Shown here: positions 11,501 to 26,500 of the stretch, piece after piece
Layout of the letters: the number at the start of each line of letters is the position of its first letter
Numbering within the stretch: the stretch's first letter is position 1
NCBI RefSeq assembly: GCF_001640805.2
Contig: NC_066833.1
Coordinates: 7,210,814-7,274,813, forward strand
Source of the DNA: Lates calcarifer
Taxonomy: Eukaryota; Chordata; Actinopteri; Centropomidae
Direction of reading: 5' to 3'
Length of the DNA: 64,000 nucleotides
Made by a program: the position numbers and the translations under genes
The notes under the pieces: generated by a model
What the model saw: the letters and a program-made list of their open reading frames with translations, nothing else
Databases searched by the model: none
Told to the model about the DNA's origin: nothing

Positions 11501-14500
11501 AAAAATGTAGATGTTGGCCTTGAAGTTCAAGCTCTTTTTTAGCTTCACACTCACAGCAATGAATTAGAATTCTATGATGAGTCATGTGTTTACAAAGGAT
11601 GACAGTAACATCCCATTCAAACCATTTTTCAGTCTACTTTAACTGATAACCCACCCAGCAAGGAAGGCCATTAATCACAGGTTGTGTCACCCAGGGCAAT
11701 AAAAGCAGCACGGGCATCCAGTTAAACAGAGATAGCTGCATGGATTTACCATCAAAACATCAAACAGATTTATTAGTAACCATTTTTTATCTTCTCCTCT
11801 CCTCCCCTCTCTGTACTTTTTCTCATTTACACATTTGACATTGAGGCTCTTTTATGGACCATCTTAAACAGGAGTGCAACAGTAGAATTTTGAAGTTTTT
11901 ATTGCAGTCAGTTATAAGAAGTACAGGGGTCAAGGTTACAAAATCTATAAGATAAATGCTGCAAATATTTCTTTTTCCCTGGAGTCATCATCTGCCTCCC
12001 TTGTTCTCTCTCCCCTGTTAGAGCCCCACTTTATCTCAGCCTACGACATCGGCCTCTTTACCTTCTTCTTCCTAAGGGAGAATGCAGTGGAGCACGACTG
12101 TGGCAAGACAGTCTATTCCCGGGTAGCACGAGTTTGTAAAAATGACATTGGTGGGCGATTTCTCCTGGAGGACACCTGGACCACGTTCATGAAGGCGAGG
12201 CTCAACTGCTCACGCTCCGGGGAAATCCCCTTCTACTACAATGAACTGCAGAGCACCTTCTACCTGCCAGAGCAAGACCTCATCTATGGGATCTTCACGA
12301 CCAATGTGTGAGTAAATGCAAATGGACATTTATTCCAGCACTGCACCTGGTTACACATACATTTTAACCCCCTAAGGCTTCTAAAGCAGGGAAACAAATT
12401 GTGGTTTATCATTTGGTATCTTAAATATAGCTGATCCAGTTATCAAAAGCATTAATTGAATAACTTATAGGGATCAAATGACTCAATAGATAATAATTAA
12501 TAAGTCTGAATGTTTATAAATCTCTCTATATATGGTAAAGGGACGACACCTATATAGTGCTTTTCTAGTCATATCGACCACTCCAAAGCACTTCACGCTA
12601 CAGGTCACATTCACCCATTCACACAGCGCTTATCAGTATCTTGCCTAAGGATACTTCGGCACGTGGACTGGAGGAGCTGGGGATCAAACCACTGACCTTC
12701 CAATTGATGGGCAATGGCTCTACCTCCTGCATCACAGCCACCCACCATAAAAGGGATACATGACCATCTTAATACTGCTGGCCTTAATGCATGCAGTGGC
12801 AACAGAGGAACTTTTGTTGTTTTTGTGTTTGCACAGGAACATTGGCATTATGCTCCATCTCTGTGTCTGATTCTGCCACTTGTTGAACCACCTGCATTTA
12901 CTACATTTACTATAAGAGATATTTTGCCACACAGCTGAACTGTGAGCTGCCTTTTTATCATGAAAAGTAATTGGAGGAAACATATGCAACTCAAAAGTTG
13001 ATCCAGTTATTTTGTCATAATAACAGTTGTTTCAGTGCATCTTTAGTCTTAAGTGCATGACTGCACAAGCACATACGCTAAAACTCATGGGTTCTCAAAG
13101 CAAATGTTTTTCCTTGGAAATGGGAGAAGATTTTGATGAGAATTCCCAGTAATAACAGGATCTCATTTCCTGATATTTAATCTCAGTACAAATCCAGCCA
13201 CAGTATATTATTGTATCTTTAAAGACACATATGCTCTCACAAATGATTTGTCAGCACATCGTCCATTACTCAAAAGCGACATACTTTATCTTTCATTATT
13301 TATTACTCATTTCAATAGCCTCACTGTCAACTTCATTATTACTCCTTTGGGAGCAGGTAAAATTTCCAGTTGCATATTTTTGTCAAAGGACTTAGCTCAG
13401 GTAATTAATCTGAATAAGCATGAATAAAAGTGGTAACCTGATCATCTATTATTGCTAGAATTTTGATTTAATAAAGTATAGTAGAGGGAATACTTCTAGC
13501 AAGAAAAAACATTTAAACCTGTTATGACATTTATCATCTAAATCACCTCAGTGCCTTTCTATGGATGATTAAAACAGATGCAGGGATGAGGGTGGGTGTG
13601 AAGATAATTTTATCTTGAGTCTGCTACTTAGCCTCTGGTTTGTTTTTAGTGTGGCAGAACTCTACATATATTAGATACAAAGTGTCTGCCATTTTCAGCC
13701 ACAGTACCAACAAATCAGTACTTCTGTATCTATACATCTACGTGTATAGATATTGTAAAAGTTATATTACTGAAATGTAATACTTATCCATGCATTACTC
13801 CTCATCATTGTCCTTGCTGTTGAATAGAAAAAAATGAACAACCCCACCAAAACAAGCTGCAGCTGTGCTGAAGAGCCCTTTTATCACCAGTAGGAATATT
13901 AATGGGGGAACAGTGACACACACACCAAAACAGCCACTTCACCTTCAACTCTAGCTTCTTTTCATTTGGCCCTCAGATTTCAGAGTTTAGAGCCTCCCCG
14001 CTGCTGTTAATGATCAGTGTGAATGCATGGAGCTCTCAGCAAAGCTGGATATACAGCCTGACTTGCACTCCCTCTGGTGTTTGATTGCTCCAGGTGGGGG
14101 TGTCACACACTTCATTACAGAGGGGAAACACTGAGAGTGAGAATGTAGAGATTGCTTTTTATGTTTGGTAACTGCATTTTTGCCTGATGAGGATGCTGGT
14201 GTCTGTCACTCAGTTTGGTCAGTGTAATACTGTAGTCTAGAATGTCAGTGAAGATATTGCAATTGGCTTAATTGCATGAAACATGTATTCATGGTGCCCA
14301 GAGGATGATTCCTAATTATTTTTGTGACCTCCTGATCCTCCTTTTATCTTAAGTCATCACCAGGTCAGAATTTTCTTTTAATGCCACCAACATGCTACAG
14401 TTTCTACTTGTAGACAAGAAAAGTAGAATTTAGAACACTTTGGACTTCTGGACTCTGGACTTTCATGGCTTTTCCTTAAGTGTCAACAATTTTTTAATTG

Positions 14501-17500
14501 CTGAAAATAGCAAACTAATGTGCAGCACTTTCCCAGCACTTTCATATTGTGGGGTGTAATAAACATTGCAGTCTACCAGGGCATTGGAGTAAGAAATATA
14601 GTAAGAAAACTTCAAGGAATAGTTTTGGGAAATGTGCTTACTTGCTTTCTTTCCAAGTGCTGGATGAGAAGATCAATAAAAGAGGACTTAGAGTCACTAC
14701 ACATGGATTTGACTGAATCTGTGGCACAAACAACAAATTTAGTTCCCTTCTTCATACCCTATCAGAATGCACATGCATCACATTTAAGAAGATGCTGTCT
14801 GTTCACATGCCTTTTCACATATCATGTGTGTTTTGGAGTGTTCTCTCCCTCTCCCCTTATCTCCACAAAACACAGATAAAACTCTCACTATTTGGTTTGA
14901 TAATAACTGAAAGAAAGGAAAAAGGGAAGGAAAGGGAGAAAAATAAAGGGTAAGCATGAAACAAAACTAAATGGAAACAAGTTTGGTCTCTATTTCATTA
15001 TAGTTTTTTACTAAATAGAAAACATGCAGATAAAACTCTGGGCAATACAAGGATATGTTTTTCAAATTTAAAGTTACTAGATCTGGAACCAAGTCTGAGT
15101 CCAGTGTTGCCTTGGACTGTTTGTGTCTATGTTTTGTGTGTGTGTGTGTGTGTGTGTTTGTTTGTGTCAGCAAACAGGGTTGTTGGTGTTCAAATGAATT
15201 CTGCACTCCATCAGGGGAGATGTTGAATCCCGCCTCTCACTTTCTGCTCTCTCATCTGTTAAGCTGCTGGTATTTGCCACCACATGGCTGCTCCCCACTA
15301 GCCTGCAGTGAGTCTTAGGTGGTAGATAGATACAGAGAGACAGAAATGGTAGAGAGGCAAAAGAAAAGTCGAGGGATAAAGAGAGACAGAGATGGAAATA
15401 GAGAGAAGGAGGAAATGAGAGGATGTAATGAGAAAAATCAGAGAGCTCCAAGCTTTTGTTCATTGTCCTTTGTCTCCTCCTTCCTTGCCCTTCCTTTTCT
15501 GAGGCGACTTGTTGATCCTCCCTCCAAACCGCCTCCCTCATCAAGGTTGGATATGTTAATGCAATCATTGCAAACACTGCCTCTATCTGTCTGGCCTAAA
15601 TTGAACAGGCTCACAGCTGCTCCCAGGAGTTTGGGCTGTAAAACAGAGCAGGAAGCAGTTGGAACAGAGTACTTATCCTGTCCGTCTGCTCATGATCTGG
15701 GCCAGGTCTCAATACTGTAGAGTGACCTCCCCTCTCTCTTGATGTAGCTTATGATGTTCTGACTCATTGTATACTATTTTTACAAGTAGTTTTCAAGAAT
15801 TAACTGACAGGAAAAACTTAGAATTTTGATAATCAATTAATCATTTCATCAGTTAATTAATCAAGCAATTTTTTTGTTACTAGTCTCTGAATATAGGGTA
15901 TTTGCTGTTCTCTGTTTTATGTCATTGTAAATTTAATATTTTTGCGTGTTTGATCTGACACCCCAAAGGCAATCTGAAATTGTCATCCTCAGCTGTGAGA
16001 TGAGAAAGTGATAAAATTTTGCCAACCAATTGATTTAGAACGTACTCCACTGGTTTAATAATGCACTTCCATGTAGCTATAGGCAGTGGCGCATTTCACA
16101 CCTAGGCCTTCACTGGTGTCCTACCTGAATTAACCCACCTCTTAATACCATCATTATGATGTCACAGCTATGTCAACAATATACAGAAATGCAGTATAAC
16201 AGAACTTTGCACAGACAGGCATGTCATGTAGCTAGAATAAATGCCATTACTGGAGCAATGCTATAAAGACCCAGTTAACACAATTCAATAGGTCTCCAAA
16301 CACTGCAACCACAGCTGAGCCACACCCATCATATCCAGAGGAAACATCAATAGTAACTAATAAAATGACAAAAACATAAACAATAAATTATAGGTAAAAT
16401 GCATTTTACTCACTGAAACCGCTGATTAGTTGTAGACAAATTTAAAAAAAACGCTTCTGTCAAGCAGATATTCTCAGCCCTAAAGCGAATTAAAACTTGT
16501 GTGAGAAATATGACTGGGCAGACTAGACTTTCAGTATTAGCCTCCATAGCAATAGCAAAGGACTTGTTGTTGGAACTGAGACGCACAGATAACCTCTACA
16601 ACAGAGCCATTGAACTCTTCCTCATCGTCCAGCTATTGTGGGTTGAAAAAACAGCTATTAAATCTATACTAACGTGTTTTAGCTTGAGCTAGTAGCTATA
16701 GATGCGGTTTGCCAGCCCTGACCAGTACTCTGACCATCCAATCAAATGACATGAAAATGTTGACGTTAGCGAAGGCCTGCTAGATGGCCCCTGGCTTCAC
16801 CTACTCGAAATCTGATTGGTTAAAGGATCTGTGAGGCAACCATTTCATTGCCATTCATTTTAAATTACAGGGGCCTACACTGTTGATTCTGAAGGCCCCA
16901 AGGCAGATTTCTGTTAGCTTGGCAACACAGGGCTGAAATCTGATTGGATAAAAGCTCTAACAAAAACAGACTGTATTGGAAGCAGCATAGCCAAGAGGAA
17001 ATGAGGTGAGATGAAGAGCAAAAGACTATTGGAAACAATTTAATACATAACACATTAATACATAGTATTAATGGGAAAAAACATATAAAAATAATAATAA
17101 TAAAAAAATAAAAATATAATTCAGTGATTGTGACAGTGTTTGGGCCAGCAGGGTATGGCCTTGCTGGCTCTGATGGCCCACCGACTATAGGACACTTGCA
17201 AAAGAGGAAAAAAAATGCTGAAAACTGCAACAGCAGCTGAGAGGTCTTGACACTGGCACCTACACTTCCTATAATGCAAATCAATAGCATCTCTTAGTTA
17301 CCCAATGTTTACACAGCCCAAGGAAGAAGAAAAAAAAAACTGGACCAGCAGCATTTTTGGTCCTCTGTCTGTATTTATACATGATGCATTAAAGTGCAGC
17401 ATTGAGTGTAGATCACCCATGTTTCATAGTCCAAGAGACAATGACCTCAAGTGTAAATGTATACTACCAGTTGAAACATCAGTTGCTGTGCAGCCTGTAT

Positions 17501-20500
17501 AGACTGCTGATTTAACATAGGAGCTTATCTGTTCCATCAAAAGCATGCGAGACAGACAAATGAAAACGTGGATTAAATGCCTCTTGTGACCCCTTGTACC
17601 TTATAAATGCCAATGTTTTTGAAGTCCACAGCTCCACTTTACAACACAAGATTTATAGTTTCCGAACAGAAGCCCACAATAGCCCCCATTAAATTATCTA
17701 ATTTTGGAGAGCTTCTTTGGGGCAACAGAAGATATTATGGAATTGCTGTCACTTGCAGAGTAGTACATCTCATAAATGGGATATGATTTTGATGCATAAC
17801 ATGGTAAAAAAAAAAAATACAGCAGATCAATCAGTAAATCCATGCCTGCTACAGATGAGAAGAGAAGAAATGGAAAAAATGAAGAGAATGATTCTGCTGG
17901 GACGTGCACCAGCCAGCAGAGCCTGTCGAGCGGTTATGTAGTTGAGGATTTTAGCATTCCATCAAAATGAGGACACTTCAGACCTCAGAGCATGACCAGG
18001 TCTTTTAATTAACTCCAGGTCCTTATTGGCAAGATCCTTCTGTCATGTGCTCAGAGCAGCAGAGAGATTCTCCTGCTGAGGTGTCTAACCTGCCATTACT
18101 AACTAATTATGAGCCTCCTTATCTATTTCTGGGTGACTTCACTAACCCGTTCTACTTTACTAGTTCTTGGAGGGTCTCATATCTGAGAGGTTGAGGGCAG
18201 GATAAGGAGCGCTTAATTAATGGTCCTTTAATTCATTAGTAGATTGACACAAGATTATTCTGCCGTACTCAATTAAGATAAGTGAAGTATCTTTTAAGTC
18301 ATTTATGAAGCAAACCTGCCAAATATTTGCTGGTTCCTTCTTCTTAAATGTGAGGATTTGCTACTGTTCTCTGTTCTCTAACATTGTAAATTTATTATCT
18401 TTGGATTTTTGGACTATAGGTTGGACAAAACAAGCAATGTGAGGACATCAGTGTGTGCAGCACGTCAGAACTTGTAAAGGGCATTTGTATTGCATAAATT
18501 GAAAAAAAAAAGCTTCTGTGCAGGACGAAGAATGTCATCTTTCTATATGTGGATGAGATCAACCCAGCTGTACTTGTCTTAAGGGCTGGATTATGCCAGA
18601 AAATAATTTGTACTATGTGTTCATACATTTGTGTTGTTTTAGCATCTCAAAAGTGTAAGGTGGAATGAAAACCTGGTGGAGATAATGTTCAAATATGGGG
18701 ATAATGCATCACATTTTCATACAGTCTCTCCTGGCAGGCATTCATAGTGTTGCACTCCTTTAAACACACTCACATTTTAAACACAAGTGACAGGAATATT
18801 TGTGTGAAAATTGAAGAAAGAAAGTTCAACCCCTGTTTACTTCCTCACCTCCACACCTCCTCCTTGCCAATCACTGCATGAAGTAGGTGTGAATGTTAGA
18901 TTGCTGGTTTAAAGTTACAGAAATAGTTTGTCACAGCATCAGACTCAGAGCGTCAGACTGAATAATGATGTGAAACGAAATCGCAGTTTGTTTATTATTA
19001 TTAGTTTCAGCCTCAGTAAGAAGCTTTAATTCATCATTCAATGTTTTTGTGCACTTCAAATTCACTGGGATGCAACACATCTGCAACCTGACATGCACAG
19101 AACATCTCCTAGGGATCCTAAAATCCTTCTTATCCATGGAAAATATGTGACTGACTGCAAGTGAGACCAGATTTGACATGGGTGATAAATGATGTGCCGT
19201 GCAGCCAAGTGAAGCAAGTCACATAACTGTACAATATTTCTGATTTTACACAACCTGTCGTATCAACTCACTGGCATTGAATCTACCTTGAAATGAACTG
19301 CGTGCCCCCACTGAACCTGATCTGAATACAGTTTGACAGAATCTGCTGCTTGTGGACCAGTGGCTTCATATCATTCCTCTGGCACATATTCCTTTAATTG
19401 AAACCACTATTTACATTTTTTTTTCCCCTCACTTAGGGCCTATTTGCATTTGATTGGAAATGAAAACAGGTTAAGTCAAGCTTAGACTCAAAAATGCAAC
19501 AGAGATTAATTTTTGTCTCTCAAATGGTTAACAATGCGACTAAGTGAACTGTGCACTTCCTTATGATAAAAGGACCAAATCTAACACCTGGGGTTTTGTA
19601 CAACCTATTGAACTTGGTGGTGTTGCTTTATTTTGTTTAGTGTAGGTGTTGCTGACTCAGTCTGCTTCTGAATGTGACTGTTTTGGGCCAAAGCTGTTAC
19701 TTTTGCTGGTGTATTGTTGTGCAGTATAAAAATATGTATGGATAATCCTGGCAGCCTCAGTTCAATTTCTGGTCCCTGCAGCCATGTAGCTCTGCTGAGT
19801 GGGCCTTTTTTCCTTTTCTGCTGCGATGCAGGTATTCAGTGAAGTTGAAACATTGGCCTTAATGTAGTTTTAGCTGTTCTTTTTTTTTCACATAAAATGA
19901 GATTAGGTGCATTAGCCTAAAACCAGGGGTTTCGTCTGGACTCCACTGTACTCTCTCTGCATTGATCCAATGATACAATGCATATGCAAATGCCTATTTT
20001 CTTTTGAAACTGGTTTATTTATATAACACATTAAAAACAAATGTTGACTAAAGTGCTTTTGAAGAGACATTAAAAATACATTCAGATAAATGATATTTTT
20101 TTAAAATAACAGAAAATAAATTATAGATAAAATTAAGAAAACAATAAGAGAAAACCACTGAATAATAAAGACGTAATCTGAATGATCATGTAGTCACAAT
20201 AAGATTAAGAAAAATTAGTCTTTAAGAATTAAGACGATAAACTTCTAGGGATTTGGTTTAAAACATGCAGCAGCTATCCCAGTATTCAGCCAAAAAAGAT
20301 AAGGTTATCAAGTGAGATGCATATCAGCCACTTGTGTTTACCAGACAGACTCACTGGTGTACTGATCTGTACTGATTGTGGCTCCCAGAGAGGCAAACCA
20401 GGCAGAGTGAGGAGTTCATTACCTTTCTGTTTTTTTGGTGCTGAGCTGAGCTACAAATCCAACTCATTGTGTGTGGAAAACAACCCTGGCATCTGCAACG

Positions 20501-23500
20501 ATGTATCCTGCCTGTCACAGGGGGTGGCTGTGGCTCATGAGGTAGAGCAGTCGCCCACCAATCAGAAGGTCAGTGGTTCGATTCCTGTCTCCTCCAGTCC
20601 ACATGCCGAAGCAAGATACTGAACCCCAATTTGCCTCTGATACGTGTCATCAGTGTGCAAATGTGTTAGAAAGCACTTATGTTGTATAGAACAAGTGTTG
20701 TGTGAGTGTGCTCTGTCAAGTGTTTTGAGTGGTCGAAAAGACAAAAAAAAAAAGCGCTATATAAGTAGAGTTGCCATTTACCATTTACAGGTGAAACAAG
20801 TATTTAGTTCATTCACTTAAAGGATAAGACTTGTGTTATTCCCCATGTTTCTCAGTGAATCTTGTGAGAGCACCAAAACCAACAATGTTTGTCTCTTGAT
20901 ACTTTCCGAGTTCCCTAAGCTGATTCCCAGTGAAAACATAAAGTTTTAAAAATGGATCAAATGTATAGTTTCCTTTTTAATTTCCTGCCAGTCACTGCAA
21001 CAGGATGGAATTTGTTGGGGACTACTGAGTATTTCTGGCAGCAGGACAATATATGTGGGTATGACTCAAAATAAACTACAGTGTATGTGTTCATGGTAAT
21101 GAAGGAGCATGTTACCCAGTTCAATAATTTACCTCATTCATGTGTTTTTGATTGTTTTTGGAGAATAATGGAGGTCTATGGCAAGGAGGATATACTGCTA
21201 AGATATATATGCTGTGGATACACACAAAATACTTGTTATTAATGTTACATATAGTACAAGTACCTTAAAATATCTATAAATAAAGTACAGCACCTTGGTA
21301 ACTTTGCACTGCAGGCTGTTTTGGAAGTATAATATTGTAGGGACGCCTCTGTACACACTGATGTCTCATGTGACAAAGTAAGAAATAGTGAAAGAGAGAG
21401 CAAATGTATTTATCTGAGGGGATGAGAGAGTGAAAAACAAGACACAGAACAGAGACAGAGCCTCCTCCTGAGGTTCCTATTGATTCCTTCTCTGTCATTC
21501 CCTCTCTCACAGCGACATGCAGAGTGCACGGTGAGAGGATGTACAGAGAAATCCAAAGCAACATGGGATATAAAGATTTGGTTAAAGGATTTGAACAAAT
21601 GACTTCACAGAAAAGGAAAAGGAGAGAACAACAGGGAGGTGGATGCAAATGAATTATGTTAAATAAGACAGGAAATCAAGATGCATCTGAGAGGACAACC
21701 AGTGACAGGATCAGGCTTGGGGGATGAGTTAAATCACTTGAAGAAGTAGCTTCACTCATGATGAAAATGATCATCATGGTGCAGGGCCTCAAAGAGCAGC
21801 TGAGCAGCAACAGGAAACAGCATAGCAGATGTCAAACAGCTTTCAACCAATTTTCCAGGCTTTAAAGCAGACTTAAAACATATGGGTTGCATCCATTAGT
21901 GCAATAGACTGTACTCCTTTCAGTGCTCCCTTTCATTCTGTTCTCTTGGCATTATGTGCAGCAACCCACGGTCGAAGTAGACGTCTCAAATAAACAGGAC
22001 ACTGTCAGCTACAGTACGACCACAAAGCCCACAGTTTAACTTCCTATCACAGTTTGTCAAACTGTGTTTGTGTGTGTGACTGTGAGAAAACCGCTGTGAC
22101 TGCTGCTCAGTTATTGTAGCTCATTTACCTGTGGTTTTCTCCATTTGGGGTTTGGTTACTGCCGACTTAGCACTCACTTTGTTTTACATACTTTGTCTCT
22201 GCCTCCCCTTTACTCTAGTCTCCAGTAGAGCCATCGACCAAAAAAAAAAAAAAAAAGAACGAAAGAAGGAGAGAAAGTTCTTTTGCTGTTCCCCTTAGTG
22301 ACCTGTGAGTTTGTTGATGAGTCACCTGTTTGGCTCTCCCAATTGTTTAGCCGGAACTCATTTGGGGCTATGCAGCCCTTTGCCACCCTGCAATCCTGAA
22401 CTGGATCTCTGAGAAAGTGATTTTCAAAACAAAAACAATTAAACACATAACTCAACCACACTTAGAAATATCAATATTGTGCCAGAGGAGTATGAGTCTC
22501 CCAATTATTCACTTTTTTTTTTTTTTTTTTTTTTTTGGTAGATACTGTTAAGCACAGAAGACTTAAACTTAGCTTCCAATGAGTATATTTTGTGTCTGCA
22601 ATCTCACCCTGTCTTTTTTAAGTGTGTTTAAGCTAAAGATCAGATTAATTACTAAGTGAACCTTTTAAGTACAGATTCTTTTCACCATATATTTTTCCCA
22701 AAGGTCAAGAGTGAACATCCATGAACAGCAAATCTGTTCTGATCTTAAATCATGTAAAAAGGTTCTCCATGTAACTTCAAATCTTGTCTCATGAACAACA
22801 TTTTTTTTCTTCTGTTTCAAGACTAATCTGGTCATTGTAACTGCAGTCACTGTGAATAAATATACAGATGGACACATTTCATTGAGCTTTTTTGCCTCAG
22901 CTTTTTTCAGCCAGCAGCCTCACTGATTATACTTTACCAAGGTACCAGAACAGCTCACAAAGCACCATGATGTTCTTAGAGTAGTGGTTTAGTGGGAGAG
23001 TCCTCTCTCAGTAGCTCTTCCTGTTTCTTTCACTCTTTGTTTCTGTCTTACTCTCTGCCTATAATGTTATCACTCACTATCTTCTAACTGATGGTTTATC
23101 AGCATCTCACAAGCAAGGCATTCACTGTATGGTAAAAAGTCTGAGTCTAGTGCTGGGTGTATAGGAAGGGGAAAAAACAGTCAGCAGTGGCAGACAGCTA
23201 AGAAAGTCATTACCTTGCAGCACATTATGGCCAAAGAGCATCATAATAAGTCTACCTGCACTGCCAGTTTAGCCGGATTTTACTCTTGTATGTAATGCCT
23301 GTGAGGCTTCTGTGTGTGTGTTTGCACGTAATGTGAAACTGCCTCCTATATCCTCAGCTTAATATTGTCCCCATTCGCTGCACAGCACTGATAGCATAGC
23401 TTACCCTGCAGCCAAAGCAAGTCTGTTAAGTGCCAGTATAAATGATAGGACTTCCATTAAGAGAATGGAACACATCACAGAATGGCTTTACTACACAGCT

Positions 23501-26500
23501 GGAAGCTGTTGATTTCTGATATGACATTTAATGCCAACATGAAAACTGATATGAATACTATTATTGAAATATTATCTTTATTTTTACCCTCTTTCCCTTT
23601 ATCCTCATCTCTTCCTGTCATTTCTCTCTCCTTTATGCTTCCTACTATCTTCCACTTGCTGTCTTATCCCACCTGTCCATCTCTCTATAAAGCAACAGTA
23701 TTGCAGCATCTGCAGTGTGTGCCTTCAACCTGAGTGCCATCACCCAGGCCTTCAATGGGCCCTTTCGGTCCCAAGAAAACCCTCGGTCCACCTGGCTTCC
23801 CACGCCCAACCCTATCCACAACTTCCAGGTTAGTTTAACCACTTAAATCAATAAAGGTTAGTCATAAAACTGTTGAGCTCTTTAGGGTTGAGCACCTGCA
23901 GAACAGTAAATTGTGACAAAAAAACATCAATATTTCAAAAATTGTCAAGGAAGCAACATAGGGTCCTCCAGTCCTTTCAGGAATTTGATACATTTTTTTC
24001 AAATCCCTAAAGTTTTGCAAATCACTTTTCATCATCAATTCAGTGATCAGTTCTTTACATTTTTTTAATGCAATTTTTAAATATTACCATATTTTCAAGC
24101 AAAATAAGTCAAATACTCACATATTTTTGGAAGATTCTGAAGGAACTGGTCATTATTTCACAAGGAACATGGAAAAGATGATACACTAATCTAAGGATAT
24201 AAATATCAAATGCCTTATACATTTGTAAAGTCTTTGTTGTACTGTCAAAGCTGTCTACATCTCTGAACTCCTCTCAAAAATGGAATCTATCAACAAATCA
24301 ATCTCTTTTTTCAAGCCACAAAGAATAAGCAGAAGCAGCAATCCTCAGCTAAGCAAGGCAACAAAAACAAACAAAGCTTTTCAGAAGCCTGTCATTTCAT
24401 ATTTACTCTTCTGCAGGTTCTCATTAAGTTGTTGTGTTGTCGCCATGGTCACATCACAATCATGGAGTAGTTTTGAAAAAGTTGCATTTACATAGAATAG
24501 AAGTAAGAACTGAAACAATCTAGCCAGGCATGGTGTATTGATAAATACAATGACAGGGATGTGAGGTCCTTGGTTTTACTTCTTGCCTGCCCTCTCTTGG
24601 CCTTCCTTTTTAATTTCCCTGCACCCAGTGAACATTTTCACATCAATTTCTGACATCACACTTTGCTGTTTTTCTCCAGTGTGGTACTATAAATGATGAG
24701 GGTCCTAATGAGGGCTTGACAGAGCGCAGCCTGCAGGATGCCCAGCGGCTCTACCTGATGAATGATGTGGTCCAGCCAGAGTCTGTTGATCCACTGGTCA
24801 TGCAGGATGACGTTCGCTTCTCTAATCTGGTCGTGGACATTGTTCAGGGCATGGACACCCTCTACCATGTTATGTATATTAGCACAGGTTAGTGGAACAG
24901 AAGAAAGGAACAAAACTATTACTTAATTCACATATATTAAGTAGAAATAATATTTCAGATATGTCTCTGATATCTTCTTGACCTTCTTGTTGAATCAGAA
25001 TATGGCACCATCCTGAAAGCACTGGCTACACCCAACAAGAACCTACAAGGTTGTTACCTGGAGGAGATGGAGCTCCTCCCACCAGGGGTGCGAGAACCAG
25101 TCCTAAGCCTGCAGATCCTGCACAGCGACAGGTCGCTCTTCGTTGGGCTCAACAATAGAGTCCTGAAGATCCCACTGGAGAGGTGCTCCACCTACAAAAC
25201 TGAGACGTAAGTACAGCATAAAGTCTCCATGTTAAATGACCAAGATGTTGTTGTTGAAGCAGATGATCATACTACATATCATGACTATCAAAAGGAACCC
25301 AAATTCAGTCATTCACAAAACTTGTTATGGGGACAGTGTTACAAACTACAAACTAGGAACTTACATGGTGGAGAAAAATCTGTCACACAGGTGTAAAATT
25401 AAAAAAAAAATTACGTTAAAGTTGATAAATGGCTTGCAGGCTGGTGGACATTATGGGAAACTGTCAAACCAAACCAACAATTCAGCTATTCCAGGAACTC
25501 AAGGAGCTAGAAGCACAATTTTTGTGGACTCCCACAGGCTTGATACTACTTTGTGTGCTGACATCACCAGATTTTGTTACTATAATCCATAGAAATCTAA
25601 AGGGCAGGAGATCATCATATAGTTGTGAACGATAAAAGTCAAAAGCTGTTGTGATGTTTCTCTGAGGACACCTGTAGATGTCTCTGGGCTCTCCTGTGGT
25701 GAAGTAAGGGCAGCTGGGGGTCTTGTGCCGAACCTGTTGAGGAACATGTTCAACTCATTGGCCCTCTCAGTTCTGCCAGCCTGATTCCCCTTACCCTAAC
25801 TTGTGATCATCTTTATACTAAACCACAGATCCCTCAAGTTGTTGTACATGGAGCTTTCTCTCCACCTTCCTCCTTTAAACATCTTTGCTCTCCCTCAGCT
25901 TCAGCTTCAGTCCCCTCTGCACGCTCTTTAGTAGGTCTTTGTCCCCATCCCTGAAGGCTCTCTTCTTCCTGTTCAGCAGTTCCTTCATGGTCACTGGTGA
26001 TCCAGGACTTTTTGTTTTGGACTTCCTGAAGTCATCCAACTACAAGAATAATGTGAGAGCCACAATAGGGACAGCAGTCCTCACATTGAGGACAGAGAGC
26101 ACAACTGAGCAGTCATGCAGTATACACAGTGTATATGTTATTGTACATTTTATGTGTTTTGGCAATGGATGCATTGTAACCTGGTTGGTTCTCTATTGAA
26201 AGTAAGTATCTGTCCTCAATTAGGATTAATGTCTGGAAGACCTCTCCTATAATCATTAAAGTCTTTATGGAATAAGACAAATGACTGGGGTGGCATCTGC
26301 TCACTAGAGGAAATTAATTTGTTGTGCTTGGTTTTTTTTTCCCAGTAATGAAGTATTGCATAATACAGAGAAAGCACTGTTGTCGCTTTTTTTTGTGCCC
26401 GAATTGGAGGATGAACAAAAGGTGCGTGTAAAGCTACATTGTAGACTGCCAGAGAAGTTCCTCTGAAGGTGCATTTGTGTGAGAGAGAGTGGGGGGCGGA

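Larger units (their letters stand above)
6793..12021 (+). other. Intron, 5.2 kb
   Basis: No coding exon found. It contains purine-rich DNA (about 7795-7995), a GT microsatellite (8113-8141), a CA microsatellite (about 10039-10061) and otherwise unremarkable AT-rich sequence, ending in a CT-rich tract before exon 4. Confidence 0.85.
12308..23692 (+). other. Intron, 11.4 kb
   Basis: No coding exon found. It holds two tRNA-derived SINE copies (12536-12748 minus, 20518-20790 plus), a fish repeat fragment (14609-14680), a hAT-like element remnant (16084-17296), a candidate conserved noncoding element (17995-18300), A/T-rich repeat-like sequence (about 19995-20250), an A-run (22241-22256) and a T-run (22513-22536). 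Confidence 0.85.

Noticed and set aside
15167..15720. Overlapping 133-136-codon open frames on both strands
   Set aside because: Low-complexity purine-rich/serine-rich DNA; no recognised domain or consistent splice sites.
16865..17290. 141-codon minus-strand open frame
   Set aside because: Lies within the hAT remnant's noncoding part and an AT-rich run; hydrophobic by base composition only.
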